Shown here: positions 1 to 5,202 of the stretch, in pieces
Numbering within the stretch: the first letter of the stretch is position 1
Layout: each line of letters starts with the position of its first letter
NCBI GenBank assembly: GCA_024697505.1
Contig: JAILFQ010000358.1
Location: 1 to 5,202 of the forward strand
Length of the DNA stretch: 5,202 nt
Reading direction: 5' to 3'
Origin: Lachnospiraceae bacterium
GTDB lineage: Bacteria; Bacillota; Clostridia; Lachnospirales; Lachnospiraceae
Program-made: the position numbers and the translations under genes
The notes under the pieces: generated by a model
Database searches by the model: none
What the model was told of the DNA's origin: nothing
The model's input: the letters and a program-made list of their open reading frames with translations, nothing else

Positions 1-7
1 GGGTGCC
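1..7. repeat. Right arm of a truncated hairpin at the window edge
   Basis: GGGTGCC matches the end of the AGGGGGTGCC arm seen at 63-72 and 191-200. It is followed by a 26-nt spacer before the next hairpin, in phase with the array, so a further repeat lies left of the window. Confidence 0.7.
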
Positions 8-30
8 ACTTGTTTTGCTATTCCGCCTCT

Positions 31-71
31 GCACCCCCTATTCTTGCCTTTTTACTCTTTTCAGGGGGTGC
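31..71. repeat. Hairpin A (short-stem type)
   Basis: A perfect 9-bp stem GCACCCCCT/AGGGGGTGC encloses a 23-nt pyrimidine-rich loop. It is the counterpart of hairpin C, from which it differs in the loop by a few substitutions and one extra base, while the arms are identical. Confidence 0.85.
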
Positions 72-135
72 CAAACATCCTTCGCCCTTTCAACAACACC
101 CCCTATTTGCTTCATTTTCCGCAAATAGGGGGTGC
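63..135. repeat. 73-bp exact direct repeat, copy 1
   Basis: It spans the right arm of hairpin A, the 26-nt spacer and all of hairpin B, and is identical to bases 191-263. It shows that the array grew by duplication of a two-hairpin unit, recently or with ongoing homogenisation. Confidence 0.95.
97..134. repeat. Hairpin B (long-stem type)
   Basis: A perfect 14-bp stem, CACCCCCTATTTGC paired with GCAAATAGGGGGTG, encloses the 10-nt loop TTCATTTTCC. It is identical to hairpin D. No T-run follows on either strand, so it does not look like a standard intrinsic terminator. Confidence 0.9.
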
Positions 136-159
136 GCCAATTTTCCTCTTCCTTCAACT

Positions 160-199
160 GCACCCCCTTTTCTTGCCTTTTTACCCTTATAGGGGGTGC
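160..199. repeat. Hairpin C (short-stem type)
   Basis: The same 9-bp stem as hairpin A, GCACCCCCT/AGGGGGTGC, encloses a 22-nt loop that has diverged from that of A by substitutions and a one-base length change. Confidence 0.85.
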
Positions 200-263
200 C
201 AAACATCCTTCGCCCTTTCAACAACACCCCCTATTTGCTTCATTTTCCGCAAATAGGGGGTGC
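191..263. repeat. 73-bp exact direct repeat, copy 2
   Basis: It spans the right arm of hairpin C, the spacer and all of hairpin D, and is identical to bases 63-135 at an offset of 128 bp. The sequence left of each copy is similar but not identical. Confidence 0.95.
225..262. repeat. Hairpin D (long-stem type), array end nearest the operon
   Basis: This is an exact copy of hairpin B with the 14-bp perfect stem and 10-nt loop. It is the last unit before unique sequence, and the first hairpin a transcript reading through from the signalling gene would form, about 70 nt after its stop codon. Confidence 0.9.
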
Positions 264-264
264 C

Positions 265-333
265 GATCATCACATTATCACATCATCAATTCATCACATC
301 AACCATTCCGCCACTTAACCTCTTCCAACCCCA
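265..333. other. Low-complexity intergenic 3' flank with ATGTGAT repeats
   Basis: This is the short stretch between the hairpin array and the stop codon of the signalling gene. On the minus strand the 7-mer ATGTGAT occurs at 269-275, 277-283 and 293-299, and a fourth copy at 333-339 spans the gene's last Met and TGA stop. Interleaved TGATG pentamers make the stretch nearly a simple repeat. No hairpin with a following T-run is visible on the minus strand, so there is no canonical intrinsic terminator here. No gene or promoter is supported. Confidence 0.5.
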
Positions 334-3300
334 TCACATCTGCAAATACTTCTTTTCATACTCTTCCAGCGATACCGGCTTGGAGAAGTAGAAGCCCTGG
401 CCGCAGTCGCAGCCTATGTCTTTTAAGAAGTCTGCCTGGTCCTTGGTTTCTATTCCTTTGCATACAACCATCATGTTGTTGCCTTTTATAAGATGTATAA
501 CGTTATCTATCATATTTCGGCTTAAAGCAAGATTAGAGTCCTTTAAGAAGTCCTTATCAAGCTTTACAATATCTGCTGCCACTTCTGTCAACATGGAAAG
601 TGAAGAGTAACCTTTTCCGAAGTCGTCTATGGAAACCATAAAGCCTTCTCTCTTTATCTCGTTCATAACGCGGACAAGAGCTTCCTGGTCTTCAATAAAG
701 GCGCTTTCCGTAATCTCAATTTCCACGAGATTAAGCGGAACGCCGTACTCTCTTGCCATATCCGCAAGATTTGTAACAAATGAAGGGTTTTTAATGTGAT
801 GTCTGGACATGTTTATGGACACCGGCAACACTTTAAGATGCTTGTTTAACCAGGTCTTCATCTGCTTTAAAACCAGCTCGTACATGTAAAAGTCAAACTC
901 CACAATCTTTCCGTTTCTTTCAAGAATAGGAATAAACTCTTCCGGGGTGCATATAAAACCCTTCTGTTTCTCCCAGCGGGCCAAAGCCTCTGCACCGGAA
1001 ACTTCTCCGGTTTCAAGATTAAACTTCGGCTGAAAATATGCAATAAACTCCATGCCGGCCATAGCGTCTTCAATCATCTTCGCAAGAGCAACTTCCTTCA
1101 TGCGGTTCATCTTCATGCTCGGCTGGAAGATCTTCACGCCGTCGGTGGCAACTTCTTTAAGCGCCTTCTTGGCAATGTTGGCATTGTCTATAGCCTTCAT
1201 GATCTCTTCGCCGTTTTCGTCAACCATATAGACTCCGCAAACAATTTCAAGATTTGCTTCCTCGTATTTGTCTGTCTCCAGGCTCACAAATGATGCTACA
1301 TAATTTTCAATATTTGAAACTGCCGCATCGGCAGAATTAACGCAAAGCAGGATTATAAAATTATCCGCAAAGTCTCTGCAGCCGGCAACCGCTCTGGAAT
1401 TGTGGGTTACCATAATACTTGCAAAATCTGCAAGCATTTCGTCCCCGGCTTTAAAGCCATAATATTCATTGTAATATTTAAAATGAGAAATATCTGCGGA
1501 AACTATTGCGTACTTAATAAGATCCACGCCCGTATCAAAAACATTCTGGGCAACTTCCTTAAACTTGTCGTACTTAAGAAGGCCGGTAACTTCGTCATGG
1601 CTCTTCATCATTTCGACTTTCAGCTCTATTTTCTTGTAGGCGTGGTCTCTTGCAATGTAATTTCCAAGTATCTTACTTGTAACGGAAAGAGACTGTTTTT
1701 CCTCCTCAGTAAAATGTCTGCCGGCAAGAGAGTCCATGCAGGTAAAAAAGCCAAAAACTTCTCCGTTTTCCATAATAGGGAACTGTACAAGAGCCTTTAT
1801 TCCGTTCTCTTCGTATATTTTCGGGGGCTCGTGCTTTCCATCTTCATCCTCGTAGTACTCATATATTTCTCTGCCACTGAGTATCCTGGCCAGTTGTCTG
1901 CGTTCCTTCTGGGTAAAATCCACACGTCTGCTGAAATGCTGTATCTTAGACTCATCATGCCATGCGTAGGTTAAGGCATAGCCACCCTCGTCACTCTTTT
2001 CGTATATGGTAAGGGCTCCAAGAGAAAACCTCTTTCCGACTTTGGAAAGGAGCATCTGAATGGCACCTTCCACATTGTCGGTGCTCTCCAGAAGTTCTAA
2101 GGCAAATTCCGCAATTTCTTCGGAAACATGGGAATTCTCTCTTATTGGTTTTTCCGCATGTTCAGCTCTCTTGTCCTCAGTAAACATGGACTTCATTTCG
2201 TCTGTGCAAAAAGCCTGAAAATTCTTGCCATGCTCCTTAACATAATAAAGGGCAGAGTCTGCATTTACAAACACCTCTGCAAGAGAGTTGCCGTCCTTGC
2301 CAAAAATTGATATTCCGGCACTGCAGGTAATGTCCACTTCCTTACCTTCAGGGTTGCAGGCTTTCGTAAACTTGTTTCTCACATTGTCCACATATTTAAA
2401 AAGAGCTTCTTCCGTTGTAAAATTCGGTATGAAGAAAGTAAATTCATCGCCGCCGAATCTTCCAACAAGTCCGTCTTTTCTTGCGGCCTCGGTTAAAGTT
2501 TCTGCCATTATAACTATTGCGGTATCTCCGTAAAGATGGCCATAGCGGTCGTTTATGCTCTTAAAGTTGTCTATGTCTATTACAACCATGGCAACATGGG
2601 AGGTATCTTCCATTTCCGAAAGACGCTTTTCAACTCTTTCCTTAAAGGCTTCTCTGTTAAGAAGTTTTGTGAGAGAATCGGTTGTTGCTCTTTCACGCAA
2701 CTTCTCTTCTTCTCTCTTTTTGTCGTCTATGTCGGAAATCTTGCCGATGGTGGATATTTCCTTACCGTTTGTGTCAAATAGTTTTCTGGTGGTAAGAGAG
2801 ATCCATCTTTCCTTACCTTTTCTCTTAAGCCTAAACTCCGCATAGCAGGAATCCCCCGGCTTTACATCACATCTGGCGCAGGCAAGAAGTTTTTCTTTAT
2901 CGACGGGATTTACACCTTTAACACTTATAAAGTCTGCCTCCTGCTTTCCTTCCCCAAAAATACCGTATTGTGCAGGGTCTCCGCTTATGGTTGTGCAGCG
3001 TTTGCTTGTAAGGTTATACTCATAAACCCAGTCGTCAACAAGAGAGAAAAGTATTTTCTTTCTCTCCCTCTCAACTTCGTATTCTATTTTATCAAGTACT
3101 ATGGAATCTCCCAGTTCGGTAACTCTGGCACTAAAGAAGTTTCTGCCGTCAGTTCCCTCTTCTATCCGGGCAAAAAGACGCCTTGCGTGTTCTTCACCAC
3201 GAAAGGTTATTTCGTAATCGAAGTGGAAGTTGTCCTTCCCCTCGCTGAATACTTTTCTTATTATATTTCTAAGACTTTCAAGCTCGCTTGATCCTATTTC

Positions 3301-3615
3301 CCAGCCGGAAAACATAAAAGGGTCTGCGGTTTTGTTGTAAAACTTTTCGTAGTTTTCGCTCCCCATAATATAATCTGTATGCAAGCTTTGAAGATAAACC
3401 GTATTTTTAACGATTGGTGTATTTTCCTGTGGAAAAGCAACATAAAAAAACCTGTTTTTGGAATCCAGTTTATAGAATTCTTCTGTTTCCACCGTTGCTT
3501 CCGTATTTTCGGGTAATTTAAGAAGAAAAGAAAGGAAGGCGTCCGACTTGGACACATCCCTGTCTAAAGTTATCTTGTAAATATTTTTATCCTTATTGTA
3601 CTCCCAAAGTATCAT
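334..3615 (-). CDS. PAS-GGDEF-GAF-GGDEF(degenerate)-EAL c-di-GMP signalling protein
   Basis: This complete 1093-residue protein has no membrane segment or signal peptide and is probably cytosolic. From the N-terminus: a poorly recognisable, possibly PAS-like region (about 1-180); a PAS domain (about 188-298) ending in the usual SDIDDKK linker helix; an intact GGDEF domain (about 305-470) with DIDNFKSIND (metal ligand D347) and GRFGGDEF (GGDEF at 388-392); a GAF domain (about 497-655); a second, degenerate GGDEF (about 670-832) with FADNF at 749-753; and an EAL domain (about 840-1093). The first GGDEF should make c-di-GMP from two GTP. Its inhibitory RxxD site reads RKDG (379-382), so product feedback at that site is doubtful. 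The EAL domain keeps E876, N935, E967, D997/D998, K1018, E1056 and Q1073, but the expected catalytic-base Glu of the EGVE motif is K1053 (CKGIET). Phosphodiesterase activity is therefore doubtful, and the domain may only bind c-di-GMP. The signals sensed by PAS and GAF are unknown. It is the last gene of the cluster. Confidence 0.96.
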   Translation of the reverse strand: MILWEYNKDKNIYKITLDRDVSKSDAFLSFLLKLPENTEATVETEEFYKLDSKNRFFYVAFPQENTPIVKNTVYLQSLHTDYIMGSENYEKFYNKTADPFMFSGWEIGSSELESLRNIIRKVFSEGKDNFHFDYEITFRGEEHARRLFARIEEGTDGRNFFSARVTELGDSIVLDKIEYEVERERKKILFSLVDDWVYEYNLTSKRCTTISGDPAQYGIFGEGKQEADFISVKGVNPVDKEKLLACARCDVKPGDSCYAEFRLKRKGKERWISLTTRKLFDTNGKEISTIGKISDIDDKKREEEKLRERATTDSLTKLLNREAFKERVEKRLSEMEDTSHVAMVVIDIDNFKSINDRYGHLYGDTAIVIMAETLTEAARKDGLVGRFGGDEFTFFIPNFTTEEALFKYVDNVRNKFTKACNPEGKEVDITCSAGISIFGKDGNSLAEVFVNADSALYYVKEHGKNFQAFCTDEMKSMFTEDKRAEHAEKPIRENSHVSEEIAEFALELLESTDNVEGAIQMLLSKVGKRFSLGALTIYEKSDEGGYALTYAWHDESKIQHFSRRVDFTQKERRQLARILSGREIYEYYEDEDGKHEPPKIYEENGIKALVQFPIMENGEVFGFFTCMDSLAGRHFTEEEKQSLSVTSKILGNYIARDHAYKKIELKVEMMKSHDEVTGLLKYDKFKEVAQNVFDTGVDLIKYAIVSADISHFKYYNEYYGFKAGDEMLADFASIMVTHNSRAVAGCRDFADNFIILLCVNSADAAVSNIENYVASFVSLETDKYEEANLEIVCGVYMVDENGEEIMKAIDNANIAKKALKEVATDGVKIFQPSMKMNRMKEVALAKMIEDAMAGMEFIAYFQPKFNLETGEVSGAEALARWEKQKGFICTPEEFIPILERNGKIVEFDFYMYELVLKQMKTWLNKHLKVLPVSINMSRHHIKNPSFVTNLADMAREYGVPLNLVEIEITESAFIEDQEALVRVMNEIKREGFMVSIDDFGKGYSSLSMLTEVAADIVKLDKDFLKDSNLALSRNMIDNVIHLIKGNNMMVVCKGIETKDQADFLKDIGCDCGQGFYFSKPVSLEEYEKKYLQM

Positions 3616-4850
3616 TTTCTAACCCTCAATATAATTTTGTTATACTTTCCCTTATCTTTTGCCCACTTGTATTCGGCCGCAAGCTTTTCAAACACCGGAA
3701 GAGCCCGCTCTATCATTTCTGTCTTTACGCAATAAGCTATGCGTACATGGCCCGGACAACCAAAGTCTCTACCCGGAACCAGCAATAAGTCATGTTTTTG
3801 GGCCCTTTCACAAAATGCAACCTCGTCCGCCTCCGGAGACTGCGGGAAAAGATAAAAGGCTCCCATAGGCTTAACGCACTTAAATCCCATTGAAGTAAGG
3901 CCGTTGTAAAGAAGGTCCCTGTTCCTTTCATATATGGAAATATCCGATGTAAGAGATGTGCATTCGGCAACAACTCTCTGAAAAAGAGCCGGCGCGTTTA
4001 CATATCCCAGCACTCGTCCGGCACCGCAGATGGCTGCGTAAGCGTCCTCGAAACAGGTTACTTCGCTTGGTACAAGAACATAACCTATTCTTTCTCCCGG
4101 CATGGAAAGAGATTTGCTGTAAGAGTAGCAAACTATGGTATTTTTATAATACTTTGTTACAAACGGAGTTATAAATCCGTCGTATACTATTTCTCTGTAA
4201 GGTTCGTCGGAAATTAAAAAGATTGGATGGCCGTATTTAACGGAGTAAGCTTCCAGTATTTCCGCAAGTTTCTTTATTGTTTCCTCTGTATATACCGTTC
4301 CACCCGGATTATTTGGAGAATTAATGATAACCGCTTTGGTGTGCGGGGTTAAGCTTTCTTCCATAGCTTTAAAATTTATCTGAAAGTCCTCTATTCTCGG
4401 AGGAACAACCACACATTTTGCTTTTGCGGTATTTTCTATCCAGCAACGATATTCCGGAAAGAAAGGTGCAAATACCATAAACTCGTCCTCCGGCTCGGAA
4501 AGAGCACGAAGGGTTATGGACAAAGATGCTGCCGCACCGACTGTCATATAAAGATTCCCGTATCTAAAATCCGTTCCGAAACGTTCATTCAGATTATTTG
4601 CTATGGAAGTTCTCACATCTTCGCCGCCGGGCGCAGAAGTATAGCCATGCAAAAGTTCCGCAGGGGTTTCTTCAACAAGTTTCTTTATTGTTTCGGTAAC
4701 AAGCAAAGGGGCAGGAACATTGGGGTTCCCCAGAGAGAAATCAAAGATGTTTTCTCTTCCCACAATTTTCGCTCTCGCTCTTCCAAACTCGAATATCTCC
4801 CGGATTGTTGAGCGCTTTTTTCCCGTTTCTACCATTGCGCTTGCGAACAT
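3612..4850 (-). CDS. PLP-dependent aminotransferase, aspartate aminotransferase fold (class I/II)
   Basis: This complete 412-residue protein is a cytosolic fold-type I aminotransferase that would move an amino group between an amino acid and a 2-oxo acid using pyridoxal phosphate. The signature residues all appear in order. They are GNP near 41-43 at the substrate entrance, TVGAAASL (103-110) for the cofactor phosphate, F131 in the ring-stacking position, NSPNNPGG (177-184) with N181, SDEPY (214-218) with D215 and Y218, SYSKSLSMPGERIG (243-256) with Schiff-base lysine K246 and R254, and R370 in GHVRIAYC as the substrate carboxylate-binding arginine. Length is normal for the family. The amino donor cannot be fixed: aspartate, alanine and aromatic aminotransferases share these motifs. 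The last 17 or so residues (WAKDKGKYNK onward) form a basic tail that looks like an extension past the fold and carries the next gene's ribosome site. The stop overlaps the next start as ATGA. Family is sure, substrate is not. Confidence 0.96.
   Translation of the reverse strand: MFASAMVETGKKRSTIREIFEFGRARAKIVGRENIFDFSLGNPNVPAPLLVTETIKKLVEETPAELLHGYTSAPGGEDVRTSIANNLNERFGTDFRYGNLYMTVGAAASLSITLRALSEPEDEFMVFAPFFPEYRCWIENTAKAKCVVVPPRIEDFQINFKAMEESLTPHTKAVIINSPNNPGGTVYTEETIKKLAEILEAYSVKYGHPIFLISDEPYREIVYDGFITPFVTKYYKNTIVCYSYSKSLSMPGERIGYVLVPSEVTCFEDAYAAICGAGRVLGYVNAPALFQRVVAECTSLTSDISIYERNRDLLYNGLTSMGFKCVKPMGAFYLFPQSPEADEVAFCERAQKHDLLLVPGRDFGCPGHVRIAYCVKTEMIERALPVFEKLAAEYKWAKDKGKYNKIILRVRK
3623..3627 (-). 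promoter_or_regulatory. Ribosome binding site of the GGDEF/EAL gene
   Basis: GAGGG on the minus strand is 7 nt before the ATG at 3615 and lies within the final codons of the aminotransferase gene. With the ATGA stop/start overlap it indicates coupled translation. The next in-frame Met is residue 84, so this site also fixes the start. Confidence 0.75.
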
Positions 4851-4854
4851 ATCT

Positions 4855-5202
4855 TTAGTCCTCTTCTTTTCTTACACAAACATTTAAGCCGCCGAGTATT
4901 GTCTGTGCTGTAATAAATACTGTAGGAATATCGTCATCTTCATATTCCGGTACGGAATTCTTAACTGCGCAGATAAGACCTCCTGCATCCAGCATTACCC
5001 TGACGTTCTGTGGAACCGTTATGTTAATGCCACCCGCAAAGGAAAAGCACTTTATGTCCGCATCTTCCGTTATAATGGCTTTTGTAAGGTCTATATTGGT
5101 TCCACCAACAACCGTAATTGTTGTAAGGTCTTCAATCTTTTCGTCTACAATTGTAATACCCTGACCACCCGCGATATTAATGTATTTCTTCTTTGGATTC
5201 TC
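4855..5202 (-). CDS. LiaF-like C-terminal domain protein (partial, N-terminus outside window)
   Basis: An open frame runs from the right edge to a TAA stop, giving 115 residues of the C-terminus; the start lies beyond the window. The visible part is a repetitive beta-rich sequence with five Gly-Gly turns (visible residues 12-13, 33-34, 57-58, 74-75, 104-105), each flanked by short alternating hydrophobic strands such as FAGGINITVP and LGGLNVCV. This pattern, with a VP turn before a further strand and GG, resembles the C-terminal domain of LiaF/YvqF, described as cell wall-active antibiotics response proteins. In the LiaFSR system LiaF restrains a cell-envelope stress kinase and has N-terminal membrane helices; whether this protein has them cannot be seen. 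No membrane segment lies in the visible part, and the tail is acidic and charged (RKEED). The stop is 4 nt from the next gene's ATG, so the two are probably co-transcribed. The family call is by pattern only; a stand-alone small beta-helix protein is the main alternative. Confidence 0.72.
   Translation of the reverse strand, partial: ENPKKKYINIAGGQGITIVDEKIEDLTTITVVGGTNIDLTKAIITEDADIKCFSFAGGINITVPQNVRVMLDAGGLICAVKNSVPEYEDDDIPTVFITAQTILGGLNVCVRKEED
4860..4863 (-). promoter_or_regulatory. Ribosome binding site of the aminotransferase gene
   Basis: GAGG on the minus strand lies 9 nt before the ATG at 4850, inside the last codons of the upstream LiaF-like gene. It supports M1 rather than the in-frame ATG at residue 6, which has no comparable purine motif in front. 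Its position within the upstream gene suggests translational coupling. Confidence 0.7.

Larger units (their letters stand above)
1..264. repeat. Tandem array of palindromic (hairpin) repeats, 64-65 bp period
   Basis: Four complete hairpins, plus the GGGTG tail of one cut by the left edge, share CACCCCC left arms (32, 97, 161, 225) and GGGGGTG right arms (64, 128, 192, 256). The gaps between hairpins (6-31, 71-96, 135-160, 199-224) are each exactly 26 nt. Long-stem hairpins (B, D) alternate with short-stem ones (A, C), giving a higher-order unit of 128-129 bp. Guanines on the plus strand are nearly confined to the GGGGGTG arms; loops and spacers are pyrimidine-rich, hence purine-rich on the minus strand, which is the strand downstream of the operon. 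The array probably continues left of the window. It contains no supported gene: short open frames cross it, but the period is not a multiple of three, so the same peptide appears in different frames. Function is unknown; a dispersed intergenic repeat family, or a structured 3' RNA of the operon, are the main possibilities. Confidence 0.9.

Noticed and set aside
64..260. G-quadruplex from the G5 runs
   Set aside because: The runs are about 64 nt apart, too far for a normal intramolecular quadruplex, and each is better explained by pairing with its C5 partner.
225..262. Intrinsic terminator of the operon
   Set aside because: The stem is strong, but no T-run follows it on the minus strand (nor on the plus strand).
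1..264. CRISPR array
   Set aside because: The repeated part is an inverted pair of arms with variable loops, two spacers are identical (71-96 and 199-224), and no long invariant direct repeat recurs every 64 bp. No cas gene is in the window.
10..491. Overlapping plus-strand open frames of 60, 70 and 119 residues across the repeat array
   Set aside because: They arise from repeated pyrimidine-rich DNA. The 64-bp and 128-bp periods are not multiples of three, so the same peptide GGAKHPSPFQQHPL appears in different frames. There are no convincing ribosome sites, and the longest runs into the antisense of the signalling gene.
1402..1974. 190-residue plus-strand open frame inside the signalling gene
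   Set aside because: It is antisense to a region with clear GAF and GGDEF protein motifs, and its product shows no recognisable domain.
3639..3667. Internal minus-strand promoter (TATAAC) before the signalling gene
   Set aside because: A -10-like hexamer is present at 3639-3644 but the -35 position reads AGTGGG, and the AT-rich stretch is coding sequence of the aminotransferase tail.

Overview
The window holds a leftward (minus-strand) gene cluster followed by a structured, gene-free flank. In transcription order it contains: the 3' end of a small beta-repeat protein resembling the C-terminal domain of LiaF/YvqF (4855-5202, cut by the window edge); a complete class I/II-fold PLP-dependent aminotransferase (3612-4850); and a complete 1093-residue soluble c-di-GMP signalling protein with PAS-like, PAS, GGDEF, GAF, degenerate GGDEF and EAL regions (334-3615). 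The first two genes are separated by 4 nt and the last two overlap by 4 nt (ATGA). Each Shine-Dalgarno lies inside the preceding coding region or its end, so the three are very probably one translationally coupled operon whose promoter lies beyond base 5202.

The rest (1-333) has no convincing gene. Bases 1-264 are a strikingly regular array of palindromes: four complete hairpins and the tail of a fifth cut by the left edge. All have CACCCCC/GGGGGTG arms, are about 38 nt long and are separated by spacers of exactly 26 nt, giving a 64-65 bp period. Two hairpin types alternate, so a 73-bp block recurs exactly with a 128-bp period. Between the array and the stop codon lies a low-complexity stretch rich in ATGTGAT/TGATG (minus strand). 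No T-tract terminator is visible.

The organism is most likely a low-to-moderate GC Firmicute of class Clostridia, probably Lachnospiraceae. This rests on AGGAGG-like ribosome sites, tight gene packing, the style of the aminotransferase and the large soluble PAS/GGDEF/GAF/EAL protein. It is an inference from protein style, not a database result.

The signalling protein is the most informative gene. Its first GGDEF is intact but lacks the RxxD inhibitory site. Its second GGDEF is degenerate (FADNF). Its EAL domain keeps the metal and substrate ligands but has Lys where the catalytic-base Glu of the EGVE motif should be. The simplest reading is a cytosolic diguanylate cyclase carrying a non-hydrolytic, possibly c-di-GMP-binding, EAL domain. 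How an aminotransferase and a LiaF-like protein relate to it is not evident from sequence alone. The hairpin array is the least explained part of the window.
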